Shown: one piece after another, positions 17,639-26,774 of the stretch
Position numbering within the stretch: position 1 is the first letter of the stretch
Layout: each line of letters starts with the position of its first letter
NCBI GenBank assembly: GCA_020634215.1
Contig: JACKCD010000014.1
Location: forward strand, 1 to 64,000
DNA length: 64,000 nt
Direction of reading: 5' to 3'
From: Ardenticatenaceae bacterium
GTDB lineage: Bacteria; Chloroflexota; Anaerolineae; Promineifilales; Promineifilaceae
Translations under genes and position numbers: made by a program
Notes under the pieces: model-generated
The model's input: only the letters and a program-made list of their open reading frames with translations
What the model was told of the DNA's origin: nothing
The model's database searches: none

Positions 17639-18814
17639 TTATTGTGCTTCAACAGCAATATCTGAATATGAGTTACTAAATACAGTGATTAATCCCCAAA
17701 TTGCAGCCGCAATAAACATCACGGCCATGCTAACTGCGATAGAAAGGCGCGGGGATGTGCTTGAGAACAATTGGCTCAAGAATCCAATATACACAGAAGC
17801 CAGAAAACCACCAAAGTTAATCGAACTAAAAATCATCGCTGACACCATCGCCGATGCAGTCAATGAAACTCTTTGCCCCGCATCCATCAAAAGTGCAGGG
17901 AACAAGATAAAGAAACCAATACCGGCAACAGCACAGCCGACAATCATCATGGGAACAGTTACCGCAAAAGAAATGATGCCTAAGCCAATACCCATAACAA
18001 CCAGTGCAGAGGGATTGGTCATTTTGCCAAAAAACTGGAAATACTTACCAAAGAGAGTTCCCCCTAAAATCCCACCTACAGTATACATGGATAAGACTGT
18101 TCCCGCAGTGGCGGCATTACCGATATTTTCTGTCGTTAGAATGGTTGACATATTCAACAGCATCGTATTCAAGTTCATATAGATAAAGATGGTTGCTAAT
18201 GAAATGAAATAGACGCTGACAGGCATTTTCACTTTTGCATGTTGCTGAGGCTCAACCTTTTCTGGTTCAGGTAAGTACAGCATCATGATCACCAAAGGAA
18301 TGATACCAATGAGATGAATCAACCACATAAAATTCAAATCAATCGCACTGATTAGACCACTGAGCAACATAAAGATGGTACTGGCTACATTGATGACAAT
18401 ACTGCCCATTCCCATCATATTGGCCCGCTTTTGACCTGCGTACAATTGAATAATGATTCCGTTCGCCAATGGCGTCAAAATGCCGACACCGATTCCATAA
18501 ATGACCCTTGCTCCCAGCACAGCGTAAAAGGCTCTAAAGACGAAAGGCAGAGAACCTCCGATAACATAAAAAACCATTGCCACAAACAACAAATGTTTAT
18601 ACTTGACTTTATTACCAGCGAGAGCACCGGATATTAACGACATGGGTACGACGATTAAGAGCGGTATCGTTGATAACAACAGAATTAGGGTGTGTGGTAT
18701 TGTTGGATAAGCATCTGCTATCGTTTGAATGGCCGGATTTACGATTAGTGCGCCCGGAATCACAAAAAATATAGCCATGAGGGACAACGATGTTTTAGCT
18801 TGAGAAGCTTGCAT
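17639..18814 (-). CDS. MFS transporter, A+T-rich
   Basis: A 391-aa major facilitator with 12 hydrophobic segments, probably an efflux permease (ALIVNPAIQTIADAYP in segment 1, GALAGNKVKYKHLL loop, ARVIYGIGVGILTPLANG in segment 4). The DNA is clearly A+T-richer than its neighbours and the protein is rich in Ile, Met and Asn. It has no ACGGCCGT, pointing to transfer from a low-G+C donor together with merR. It starts 98 bp after merR and ends 9 bp before the LLM gene. The substrate is unknown; a MerR-controlled efflux role is inferred from context. Confidence 0.88.
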   Translation of the reverse strand: MQASQAKTSLSLMAIFFVIPGALIVNPAIQTIADAYPTIPHTLILLLSTIPLLIVVPMSLISGALAGNKVKYKHLLFVAMVFYVIGGSLPFVFRAFYAVLGARVIYGIGVGILTPLANGIIIQLYAGQKRANMMGMGSIVINVASTIFMLLSGLISAIDLNFMWLIHLIGIIPLVIMMLYLPEPEKVEPQQHAKVKMPVSVYFISLATIFIYMNLNTMLLNMSTILTTENIGNAATAGTVLSMYTVGGILGGTLFGKYFQFFGKMTNPSALVVMGIGLGIISFAVTVPMMIVGCAVAGIGFFILFPALLMDAGQRVSLTASAMVSAMIFSSINFGGFLASVYIGFLSQLFSSTSPRLSIAVSMAVMFIAAAIWGLITVFSNSYSDIAVEAQ

Positions 18815-18912
18815 GGATCAATCTGCCTTTCTATTCTTATCTTTAGTTTCTGCTAAGTTACAGACACAACCTGTCGGATGCCTTGCACAGAAACATCCCG
18901 CGAAGAATGGTG

Positions 18913-19296
18913 TCAATATGAGTCGGTCAACTCTTGCTCTGCCTGCAAGAGCGCGTCTTCATACCCTTCTATTTTGCTGTTCAGCAAGGCTAAGGTGTCT
19001 TGCAGTTCCGCTATCATAGCCACCAGTCGGGTACGCTGTGTTTGCAAAATCTCTTTCCGGGCTTCAATCGTCTCATCACCCTGCTCAACCAACGCGAAAT
19101 ATTCAGTCAGCACATCAACGGGCAGTCCAGCCGTTCGCATACACTTGATGAAATCAATCCGTTTTATATCCGCCTCGGTATACTCTCTAATGCCGCCATT
19201 CGTGCGCGTAATGGGCGGCAGAAGGCCAACTTTCTCGTAGTAGCGCAACGTATCTACAGAAAGTCCAGATTGCTCACTCACCTCTGAGATTTTCAT
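18913..19296 (-). CDS. MerR family transcriptional regulator
   Basis: A 127-aa regulator. The winged helix-turn-helix is at residues 1-70 (MKISEVSEQSGLSVDTLRYYEKVGLLPPITRTNGGIREYTEADI), followed by a helical dimerisation coiled coil (residues 75-115). There is no cluster of C-terminal cysteines, so it is probably not a metal sensor; it resembles the AdhR/NmlR-like group for electrophile or drug response. The start at 19296 is fixed by GGAGGTGCAAAGATG; longer frames run through the promoter. It heads the operon merR-MFS-LLM-MFS::propeller and lies under a 19-bp-spacer promoter with a central dyad, so it very probably regulates itself and the operon. Confidence 0.9.
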   Translation of the reverse strand: MKISEVSEQSGLSVDTLRYYEKVGLLPPITRTNGGIREYTEADIKRIDFIKCMRTAGLPVDVLTEYFALVEQGDETIEARKEILQTQRTRLVAMIAELQDTLALLNSKIEGYEDALLQAEQELTDSY

Positions 19297-19315
19297 CTTT
19301 GCACCTCCAAGGTGG

Positions 19316-19346
19316 AGTTTAACACCTGGAGTTAACTCCAAGTCAA
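19316..19346 (-). promoter_or_regulatory. MerR-type promoter with 19-bp spacer and central dyad
   Basis: Read on the minus strand: TTGACT (19346-19341), a 19-bp spacer, then TAAACT (19321-19316). The spacer contains the perfect palindrome TGGAGTTAACTCCA (19327-19340). An over-long 19-bp spacer with the operator inside is the classic form of promoters that MerR proteins activate by DNA untwisting. The transcript would start about 15 bases upstream of the merR ATG. Confidence 0.88.
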
Positions 19347-19467
19347 GGGGAATTATGAAATTGGTTTGGGTTGGCACGATTTGGGCAGTGAGGGGGAAAC
19401 GGCCGTTTCCCCACACTGCCCTACCTATCAACTAGCTATAGGTCAACTTTTTTGGTGCACGAAAGCT

Positions 19468-21036
19468 TCACGAAGCCTTGAAAAACTGGTCATGAAAAAC
19501 ATACCGCTCCCGATGCCCATCCACCCTGACCTGCGGCTCCACATCCCAGACCATGTATTGCACTTCCGACCCTTCATCCGCTCGCGGCCAGGCTGGTAAA
19601 CCAAGGCCATTGGGATCACCCGTTTTGATGAAGTTGGCGTAATAGGCTTGCATCAGTTCCGAGACCTGTTCATCCTCTTCCGTCCAGGCATAAACCTCAT
19701 TTGTAGCCAGATTGCCCATGGCGTACTCAATATCGGCCGAATGGACTGCGCCTTTGGCGGGCGGCATGGCGATGGCCTCTTCACCCTCACGGATTACGCC
19801 ACCAGCCAACCCAGCTACGGCATTACCCATTTCCGGTCGCATGGGTGGGCGGGGATGGGCGTAGTTGTAGCGATACACAGGGTTGCCATGACGGCGATGT
19901 TCGTCCGCCCATTTCCAGGTGCTATAGACAAGGAAACGATCACTAGCCAAGTCGGTGGCGGATTGTTCGACTTGAACGGCCGTTTCCCCCGGATACAATC
20001 TCAACACCTCATCCGCCGCATCCCCATACAACTCGCGCACCACCGCCGCATAATTCTCAGGCGTTGGCGCTTGAGGGCCTAGCAGAGCCATATAAGGCAT
20101 CTCCTCAGAATTCCAACCGACCAGCAGTGGCACACGCGCCGCCTCGCCAGCGACCAAAATTTCCAGAGGCGGCTTGGGGAAAAAGTAGCCATCAACCACA
20201 CCAGCAAAATCCTCGAACCCCATCGTGGCCGTAGCTTCTAACAATTCCTGTGCCGATATAGCCCGCAATTCTGCCAGCGATTTTGCCCCTACTCGTGTGG
20301 CAAACTTTTCCCCTGCGGCTTCAGCTTGGGCTAACGGCCGTATCCGTGTTGCCCCAATCCCCCCACTAGAACCAATCGCCCCCGCAATCAAATCCTTCGA
20401 CAGCGGCGAAACCATCTGCGCGTTGACCGAAATCGAACCAGCCGACTCACCTGCGATGGTGATGCGGTTGGGGTCGCCACCAAAGGCCGCAATATGGTCA
20501 CGCACCCAGCGGATGGCCGCATTTTGGTCAAGGTAGCCATAGTTGCCGGAGCCATTTTGCGCCGATTCCGCATTTAGTTCAGGGTGAGCGAAATAGCCAA
20601 ACACGTTCAAACGATAGTTGGCTGTCACAGCCACAATGCCCCGACGAGCCATCTGCTCGCCATCATATCGGGGTTCGGAGCCATCACCAGCCATAAAGCC
20701 GCCGCCGTAGAAGTAAATCAGCACGGGCAACCCCGCCTCGGCAGAAGGATTGGGTGTCCATACATTGAGATACAGGCAATCTTCACTCATGCCGTTGGCG
20801 CGGAAGTTCATGTCGCCAAAGACGGGCAGCTGCATGGCACGTGACCCGAAGTTGAGGGCTTCGCGCACACCAGACCAAGGCTGTACGGGCTGGGGGGCTT
20901 GCCAGCGTAGAGCACCAACGGGTGGGGCGGCGAAGGGAATGCCTTTGAAACTGTAAACGGCCGTTTCCTCCTCAAACGCGCCCAACACTTTACCATTCGC
21001 AGTCATGATAGGGGATGTCATCATATTTATACCCAT
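19468..21036 (-). CDS. Type-B carboxylesterase
   Basis: A 522-aa alpha/beta hydrolase of the carboxylesterase type-B/cholinesterase family. Visible motifs: KGIPFAAPPVGALRW near the start, SEDCLYLNVWTP, the oxyanion-hole segment FYGGGFMAGDG, and the nucleophile elbow GESAGS near residue 195. A His in AVHSADIEYAMGN is the expected catalytic His. No signal peptide is visible, so it is cytoplasmic. It hydrolyses carboxylic esters of unknown identity. Its ATG lies 5 bp after the stop of the GH3 gene, so the two are probably cotranscribed. An alternative ATG pair (21024/21021) is possible. Confidence 0.92.
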   Translation of the reverse strand: MGINMMTSPIMTANGKVLGAFEEETAVYSFKGIPFAAPPVGALRWQAPQPVQPWSGVREALNFGSRAMQLPVFGDMNFRANGMSEDCLYLNVWTPNPSAEAGLPVLIYFYGGGFMAGDGSEPRYDGEQMARRGIVAVTANYRLNVFGYFAHPELNAESAQNGSGNYGYLDQNAAIRWVRDHIAAFGGDPNRITIAGESAGSISVNAQMVSPLSKDLIAGAIGSSGGIGATRIRPLAQAEAAGEKFATRVGAKSLAELRAISAQELLEATATMGFEDFAGVVDGYFFPKPPLEILVAGEAARVPLLVGWNSEEMPYMALLGPQAPTPENYAAVVRELYGDAADEVLRLYPGETAVQVEQSATDLASDRFLVYSTWKWADEHRRHGNPVYRYNYAHPRPPMRPEMGNAVAGLAGGVIREGEEAIAMPPAKGAVHSADIEYAMGNLATNEVYAWTEEDEQVSELMQAYYANFIKTGDPNGLGLPAWPRADEGSEVQYMVWDVEPQVRVDGHRERYVFHDQFFKAS

Positions 21037-21041
21037 CTTTT

Positions 21042-23243
21042 TTACTCAACCACTTCTAAATCGGCGTGGAGCGTTGCCAACGAATCAGCCCCAACCCAAA
21101 TATCAAAAACGGCTGCATCTTGAATCCACTGGCCGACATTGGTACTCCAATAACGCAGCTCATCTGGTCCCAGATTGAACGTCATCGTTTTCGTTTGTCC
21201 AGGTTGAAGGGTGACACGCTCAAAGCCTTTCAATTCACGCATTGGGCGCGAATCGCTGCCCCACTTCTGATGGATGTAAAGCTGAACCACCTCGTCTCCA
21301 GCCACCTGGCCGCTATTGGTCACATCCACGCTGACGGTCACGCTGTCGCCCACTTTGACCTGTGGAGCCGAAACTTGGAGGTTGGAGAACGCAAACGTGG
21401 TGTAACTCAGGCCAAAGCCAAAGGGGTACAGCGGAGTCGTTGGGCCATCCCAGTAACGAGAGCGATAGCGTGGATTGTCTTCTGGCAAATGGGTCAGCGT
21501 TCGGGCGTAATACAGTGGTGCGTGGGTGCCACTGCGCGGGAAGCAAGCTGGCAGTTTGCCACCAGGGTTCACATCACCAAAGAGAATATCGGCGACGGCA
21601 TGACCACCTTCCGTACCGGGTTGCCAGGCTTCGAGAATGGCTGGTATTTGTTCGGCTGCCCAATTGATGCTGAGGGGACGGCCGTTTAACAGCACCAACA
21701 CAATCGGCTTACCCATCGCGCTAACCACCTTCAACAATTCTTCCTGCCTTCCTGGCAAATCTAACGAGCCACGCGAGGCAAACTCGCCCGACATGTCGGC
21801 CTTCTCGCCCATTACCATGATTACCAGGTCGGCATCTTTAGCTGTAGCAACGGCCGTTTGGAAAGCCACCTCAGCCTCTTCAGCCGTCTGGATCGGTTTT
21901 CTCTCACTCAAGTTGAATTCGCCAAACGGATGGGGCACATCTCGATTGATGTCCGGCCCCGGCGCATAGGCAATATTGGCCCCTGGCAATTTGGCCTGGA
22001 TGCCCGCCAACACAGTCACAGCCGCAGGTTGATGGCCGAAGACCATCCATGATCCTTCCGTGGCCTCCATCGAATTCGCCAACGGGCCGATAATGGCAAT
22101 ATTTTGCTGCTCTGTAGAGAGTGGCAGCAGCCCACCTTCATTTTTAAGCAGCACCATCGAGCGTTGGGCAGACCATCGTGCCGTTTGCCGATGTTCAGGC
22201 AGTGCAGCCACCTGCTCCAATAGTGCCTCATCTACATAAGGCTGTTCAAACAATCCCATACGAATCTTAGCCGCCAAAATCGGCCGTACCATCGCGTCAA
22301 CCTGCTCGCCTGAGAGTGTGCCATCCTCCACCAAACCGTCCAGATTCTCTAAATAGGTACTTGAGGCCATATCCATATTTAAGCCAGCCTTCAACGAGCG
22401 CAACGCAGCATCTCGTCCATCGCGGGCATGACCCTGCACCACCAAATTGCCCACGCCAAAGGCATCACTGACGACAAAGCCATCAAAGCCCCATTCATCG
22501 CGCAAAACGTTTGTTAGTAACCAGCGATTGGCATTGGCGGGAACGTTGTTCATATCCATGTAGGCACTCATGAAGGTAGCTACACCAGCTTCAACTGCGG
22601 CCTGGAAAGGAGGGAGATGGACGTTACGCAATTGGGCTTCCGAAAGGTGAACCGGATCATAATCGCGCCCCCCTTCCGAAGCACCGTAGCCAACGAAGTG
22701 TTTGGCGCAGGCCAGCACCCGTTCTGGATCGGTAGGGTCTTCACCTTGCAGCCCGCGCACCTGAGCAGCAGCCATTGCCGCCCCAAGATAAGGATCTTCA
22801 CCAGCCCCTTCAGCAATGCGACCCCAGCGAGCATCACGGGCATTATCTAGCATCGGTGTAAAAGTCCAGTGGATGCCCGCAGCACGTGACTCTTTTGCCG
22901 CCACTACTTGGGATTTCTCCGGCACATCTGGATCCCATGAAGCCGCCATCGCCAGCGGTATGGGGAAGATGGTACGGTAGCCGTGGATCACGTCCAACGC
23001 GAAGAGAACCGGAATGCCAGATGGGCTTTCTTCTATAGCTATCTTCTGCAATTGGTTAAACTTCTTGGTGTCGTTGAGCCACAGGACTGAGCCAGCCCCC
23101 CTCTCACGGATGATGTCTTCGGCTTTGGGGCCAAAGTTCCAATCCGCGCCGCCAATTTGGGCAAGCTGGGCAACTTTTTCGGCAAGGCTCATCTGTCCTA
23201 GTAGGGTCTCGACCCGTTGGGCTACTTCGTTTTCTGATTTCAT
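21042..23243 (-). CDS. Glycoside hydrolase family 3 (beta-glucosidase type)
   Basis: A 733-aa GH3 enzyme. The N-terminal barrel contains ALDVIHGYRTIFPIPLAMAASWDPD, CAKHFVGYGASEGGRDYD (substrate-binding KH) and DGFVVSDAFGVGN, whose Asp near residue 259 is the nucleophile. The C-terminal sandwich has VMGEKADMSGEFASRG, and a fibronectin-III-like domain ends the protein (VTNSGQVAGDEVVQLYIHQ...). Order and length match BglX-like beta-glucosidases, but no signal peptide is present, so it should act in the cytoplasm on imported glycosides. The start has GGAG 10 nt upstream. It leads into the carboxylesterase gene, suggesting joint attack on glycosylated esters (inference). Confidence 0.93.
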   Translation of the reverse strand: MKSENEVAQRVETLLGQMSLAEKVAQLAQIGGADWNFGPKAEDIIRERGAGSVLWLNDTKKFNQLQKIAIEESPSGIPVLFALDVIHGYRTIFPIPLAMAASWDPDVPEKSQVVAAKESRAAGIHWTFTPMLDNARDARWGRIAEGAGEDPYLGAAMAAAQVRGLQGEDPTDPERVLACAKHFVGYGASEGGRDYDPVHLSEAQLRNVHLPPFQAAVEAGVATFMSAYMDMNNVPANANRWLLTNVLRDEWGFDGFVVSDAFGVGNLVVQGHARDGRDAALRSLKAGLNMDMASSTYLENLDGLVEDGTLSGEQVDAMVRPILAAKIRMGLFEQPYVDEALLEQVAALPEHRQTARWSAQRSMVLLKNEGGLLPLSTEQQNIAIIGPLANSMEATEGSWMVFGHQPAAVTVLAGIQAKLPGANIAYAPGPDINRDVPHPFGEFNLSERKPIQTAEEAEVAFQTAVATAKDADLVIMVMGEKADMSGEFASRGSLDLPGRQEELLKVVSAMGKPIVLVLLNGRPLSINWAAEQIPAILEAWQPGTEGGHAVADILFGDVNPGGKLPACFPRSGTHAPLYYARTLTHLPEDNPRYRSRYWDGPTTPLYPFGFGLSYTTFAFSNLQVSAPQVKVGDSVTVSVDVTNSGQVAGDEVVQLYIHQKWGSDSRPMRELKGFERVTLQPGQTKTMTFNLGPDELRYWSTNVGQWIQDAAVFDIWVGADSLATLHADLEVVE

Positions 23244-23443
23244 CGTTTTAAAATCTCCTTTTTCTTTTTTACGTTTTCTGTATTAATCCAAAACCAACCA
23301 CAGAGCGCGGCTGGCATCTTCTTTAAAGAACTCAATCTCCTCAGGCATGGGCTGAGCGAGGCATCTGTTTAGTGATTGTAAATCGTACTTCAGCTATTAT
23401 CATTAGGGCGACATGTTGAGCGTGTGAAAAGCCATATCTGAAC

Positions 23444-23881
23444 CTACAACCATTCAAGGAGTTGAATAAACACGCCATCAGGATCCGTGGTCACAATCGT
23501 TCTGATCCCTCCAAACAATTGGGCATCCTCACTCAGAAAGGTGATACCTCGCTCCCGCAAAGACACAGTCATCGCATCAATATTCGATACCCGAAACGCG
23601 AGGCGATTAATGCCGATATGATCCAAGGCTGCATAAGGCTCCCCTGTGGAAGGAGGAGCAACCCACTGCACAAGGTCAATGAACATTTTGCCGGTTGCCT
23701 CAGGTGGAGCTAAATGTACCACTCTGAGATGGCCCTGCGGCAGTTGAAATGCTCGTCCAATGCCTGCCTCGTCGAGTTCAAGAATGGGATCAGTGACAAC
23801 AAGCCCCAATCTTTCATAAAACTCAATGCTCCTTTCGATATCCCTACAGGTGATGCATACATGCTGAAAATCTTCAATCAT
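23444..23881 (-). CDS. VOC family (glyoxalase/dioxygenase-like) protein
   Basis: A 145-aa protein with two beta-alpha-beta-beta-beta units of the vicinal oxygen chelate fold. The first unit opens FQHVCITCRDIERSIEFYERLGL and the second DHIGINRLAFRVSNIDAMTVSLRERGI, ending TTDPDGVFIQLLEWL. His8 and the terminal Glu are in the usual metal-ligand positions. Members include glyoxalase I, dioxygenases, epimerases and drug-binding proteins, so the reaction is open. ATG with AAGGAG 7 nt upstream, directly behind the SDR gene in the catabolic cluster. Confidence 0.88.
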   Translation of the reverse strand: MIEDFQHVCITCRDIERSIEFYERLGLVVTDPILELDEAGIGRAFQLPQGHLRVVHLAPPEATGKMFIDLVQWVAPPSTGEPYAALDHIGINRLAFRVSNIDAMTVSLRERGITFLSEDAQLFGGIRTIVTTDPDGVFIQLLEWL

Positions 23882-23920
23882 TTATAACTCCTTTTCCTTT
23901 TTTGGGTGGAGATCAGCTTA

Positions 23921-24688
23921 TCAGGCAATAGCGCCGCCATCAACAACGAGCGCATGACCAACCACAAAGCTCGCGCCAGGGCTGCAAAGCCACAACACGG
24001 CCGAGGCAATTTCCTCTGGCCGCCCCAGCCGCTTGAGCGCATTGCCTTCGACCATATCTTCCAGAGCGATCCAATCCTTGGCCAGCATGTCCGCCACCAT
24101 TGGCGTTTCGATACTTCCCGGACAGATGGCATTGATACGAATGCCCTGAGCCGCATATTCGCGGGCGGCACTCCTGGTGAGTCCAATGACACCAAACTTG
24201 GTCGCGCCATAAATTGCGCGGAGTGGCGTGCCCATGAGACCCCCCATGGAAGAGTTGTTGACAATGGCTCCGCTTCCCTGTTGACGCATCTGGAGTAGCT
24301 CATATTTCATGCAGTTCCAAACGCCACGCAGGTTGATTGAAGTGACGCGCTCGTATTCGCCACCACTGACATCGGCCGTTTCAGCCGCAGGCGTCATCAC
24401 CCCAGCATTGTTGAATGCTGCATCTAAACGGCCGTAAGCAGCAACAGTCTGCTCGATCATGGCAGCTACCTCCGCCTCATCAGCCACATTGCAAGGAACA
24501 GCCAACGCCTGATGACCAGCAGAGACCAATTCTGCTGTTGCCGCACGAATCGCCTCTTCGTTGACATCAGCTAGCACCACGGCTGCGCCAGCTTCGGCAA
24601 AGGCTTTGGCCGTGGCTAGCCCCATTCCCAAGCCTGCCCCCGTCACAAGAGCAACTTTGTTTGCAAAAGATAAGTTCATGATGGGCAT
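23921..24688 (-). CDS. SDR family NAD(P)-dependent oxidoreductase
   Basis: A 255-aa classical short-chain dehydrogenase. The cofactor motif TGAGLGMG is at residues 16-23, with an acidic residue after strand 2 (VVLADVNEE) that favours NAD over NADP. NNAG is near 90, the catalytic Ser is in NNSSMGG, and Tyr-Lys is in AIYGATKFG (YxxxK), followed by CPGSIETPM. It oxidises or reduces a hydroxy/keto group of unknown substrate. It begins 8 bp after the preceding CMD-family gene, in the minus-strand catabolic cluster. Confidence 0.94.
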   Translation of the reverse strand: MPIMNLSFANKVALVTGAGLGMGLATAKAFAEAGAAVVLADVNEEAIRAATAELVSAGHQALAVPCNVADEAEVAAMIEQTVAAYGRLDAAFNNAGVMTPAAETADVSGGEYERVTSINLRGVWNCMKYELLQMRQQGSGAIVNNSSMGGLMGTPLRAIYGATKFGVIGLTRSAAREYAAQGIRINAICPGSIETPMVADMLAKDWIALEDMVEGNALKRLGRPEEIASAVLWLCSPGASFVVGHALVVDGGAIA

Positions 24689-24696
24689 TTCCTTTT

Positions 24697-25350
24697 TTAG
24701 GCTCTGCTGCTTAGCACTTGGTTGAAAACGGCCGTTGCTCCCTCAGCTTCCTGTTGCCCAACTTCCGCTTTAAGAACAGCAGTAAACTCGTGTATTTGCG
24801 CTTCGCTTAGCCCGGTATTCATCGCCGCACCTAAGTGGAAATAGAGCTGTCCAGCCGTGCCTGTCATGCTGGCTAAGGCAGAGATAGTTACAAGTTCCCG
24901 ACTCTGAAAATCTAGAACATCGCGGGCAAAAATATCGGCGAAAAGGTGTTCTTTGAGGAAGGTGTCAATGATGGGGGCAAACAGTTGATACCCACCGGGC
25001 GGGGGGATGGTCTCCCAGCCAGCCAGCTTGGCCCGCACATTGGCCCCATATTCATCTCTATCCATGTCGGTGGGCAGTGGACTGGCCTCTTTGCCAATTT
25101 CATCTTCAATGCCTTGTTCCTGACGTTCTTTCAGAAGTGCCATAAAAGTATTGATACCATTTAGGCTGCGGGGAAATCCTGCGTAAGTATAGAGATGCAC
25201 CAGAATTTCCTTAATCTCGTTTACCGTCAATCCTGCCGCCAGTCCTTCTTCGAGGGCAGGTTTCAATTTTTCCAAGTCGCCATTGGCTGTGAAGGCAGCG
25301 ATGGGAATAATGCTTTGTTGTCTTGCGCTTAATTTTTGATTTGTGTTCAT
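24697..25350 (-). CDS. Double-domain carboxymuconolactone decarboxylase family protein
   Basis: A 217-aa protein with two CMD/AhpD-like helical domains: residues about 10-85 (SIIPIAAFTANGDLEKLKPAL...EIKEILVHLYTYAGFPRSLNG) and 130-205 (FQSRELVTISALASMTGTAGQLYFHLGAAMNTGLSEAQIHEF). Neither has the CxxC of AhpD peroxidases, so a peroxidase role is unlikely; decarboxylase or unknown activity remains. The start at 25350 (MNTNQ) is chosen because AAGGA lies 6 nt before it; the longer frame begins in the upstream gap. A smaller paralogue lies two genes away, and the aldo/keto reductase gene between them suggests a shared pathway. Confidence 0.87.
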   Translation of the reverse strand: MNTNQKLSARQQSIIPIAAFTANGDLEKLKPALEEGLAAGLTVNEIKEILVHLYTYAGFPRSLNGINTFMALLKERQEQGIEDEIGKEASPLPTDMDRDEYGANVRAKLAGWETIPPPGGYQLFAPIIDTFLKEHLFADIFARDVLDFQSRELVTISALASMTGTAGQLYFHLGAAMNTGLSEAQIHEFTAVLKAEVGQQEAEGATAVFNQVLSSRA

Positions 25351-25360
25351 TTTTTTCCTT

Positions 25361-26338
25361 CTACGAATGGGCAATCACAGGATGCGGGCGATATGGCTCT
25401 TCTAACCGTTCAACCTCGTCATCCGTCAGGTTGACATCCATCGCCGCCAGCGCATCATCCAAATGGTGGGGTTTGGTCGTACCAACGATTGGGGCGGCGA
25501 TATTGGGCTTCGTATACATCCATGCCAGCGCGACTTGCGCCATCGGGATGCCCCGCGCTGCCGCCACTTCTTGAACGCGCTCGACAGTCGTTAAATTATC
25601 TGCCTGCTCGTAGCGGCTTTTGGCGAGGCCATCGCTCTGGTAACGAGCCGTTTCATCCACTTTTTCAGGTTTACGCGCCAATACCCCTCGCGCCAACGGC
25701 GAAAAGGGAATTACGCCCACGCCCTGATCTTCGCAGAGCGGCATCATCTCGCGCTCTTCTTCGCGGTAGAGCAAGTTGTAATGATTTTGCATAGAGACAA
25801 AGCGCGTCCAACCGTGTAAATCGGCCGTATATTGCGCCTTCGCAAACTGCCAGGCAAACATCGCCGAACCGCCGATATAGCGCACTTTGCCCGCTTTCAC
25901 GATGTCATGCAATGCTTCCATGGTCTCTTCAATGGGTGTTTCATAATCCCAACGGTGAATCTGATATAGATCCACATAATCCGTACCGAGGCGTTGGAGA
26001 CTGGCGTCAATCGCGCTCATAATATGTTTGCGGGAAAGGCCGTAGTCGTTGGGGCCTTTGCCCATCGGTTGGCGAACCTTGGTGGCAATCACCACTTCAT
26101 CCCGTTTGGCAAAATCGCGCAGGGCATTGCCGGTAATGATCTCGCTCGTTCCGCCGGAATAAACATTGGCGGTGTCGAAGAAATTGATGCCCGCTTCCAA
26201 TGCCCGTTGAATATAGGGTCGGCTTTGTTCTTCATCCAAGACCCACGAATTGTGTTCGCTCCGCTGCCCAAAGCTCATGCAACCCAGGCAAAGGCGAGAG
26301 ACTTTTAAGCCACTTTTTCCTAATCGTACATATTCCAT
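25361..26338 (-). CDS. Aldo/keto reductase
   Basis: A 325-aa NADPH-dependent aldo/keto reductase with the (alpha/beta)8 barrel. Catalytic residues are visible: Asp and Tyr in FFDTANVYSGG, Lys in VIATKVRQ, His in LYQIHRWD. The C-terminal cofactor loop is PIVGTTKPHHLDDALAA. It resembles the AKR11/AKR12-like group with a conserved GCMSFG opening. It reduces aldehydes or ketones of unknown identity. The start at 26338 follows AGGAGCAGAAA. It lies between two carboxymuconolactone-decarboxylase-like genes. Confidence 0.93.
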   Translation of the reverse strand: MEYVRLGKSGLKVSRLCLGCMSFGQRSEHNSWVLDEEQSRPYIQRALEAGINFFDTANVYSGGTSEIITGNALRDFAKRDEVVIATKVRQPMGKGPNDYGLSRKHIMSAIDASLQRLGTDYVDLYQIHRWDYETPIEETMEALHDIVKAGKVRYIGGSAMFAWQFAKAQYTADLHGWTRFVSMQNHYNLLYREEEREMMPLCEDQGVGVIPFSPLARGVLARKPEKVDETARYQSDGLAKSRYEQADNLTTVERVQEVAAARGIPMAQVALAWMYTKPNIAAPIVGTTKPHHLDDALAAMDVNLTDDEVERLEEPYRPHPVIAHS

Positions 26339-26375
26339 TTTCTGCTCCTTTTGTCCCAAAACGGGAAACTTTTGG

Positions 26376-26699
26376 CTACTCCTTGAAGAGTTCCTTGGCG
26401 ACCAAGATGGCAGAGATTGCTCGTGGCCAGCCGGTATAAAAAGCCAGGTGGGTCATTACTTCGGCAAGCTCGGTTTCTGAGAGACCATTTGCCTTCGCCA
26501 GTTTTAGATGGCTTGTGAGCTGTGCCGTATTGCCATTGGCGATGAGTGCCGCGACCGTGATCAGGCTGCGATCCCGTGGCGACAATTCTGCGCGTGCCCA
26601 CACATCGCCGAAGAGGACATCATCCGTAAGTTCTGCTAACTTGGGCGCGAAATCGCCCATTAGTTGCTGTGCTCGTGATTGTTCTTTTTGTTCAGACAT
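26376..26699 (-). CDS. Carboxymuconolactone decarboxylase family protein
   Basis: A 107-aa single-domain member (VWARAELSPRDRSLITVAALIANGNTAQLTSHLKLAKANGLSETELAEVMTHLAFYTGWP). This RDRSLITVAAL...GW(P) pattern is typical of 4-carboxymuconolactone decarboxylase PcaC-like proteins, which decarboxylate a lactone in protocatechuate breakdown. No other protocatechuate gene is visible nearby, so the substrate may differ. A 38-bp gap separates it from the aldo/keto reductase gene. Confidence 0.88.
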   Translation of the reverse strand: MSEQKEQSRAQQLMGDFAPKLAELTDDVLFGDVWARAELSPRDRSLITVAALIANGNTAQLTSHLKLAKANGLSETELAEVMTHLAFYTGWPRAISAILVAKELFKE

Positions 26700-26774
26700 T
26701 TTCTTTCTCCATTCGTCTGCTGTGAGATGGTTTTAAAAATCCAACTTTCGTTATAAGGGCCTGAGCAACAGTTT

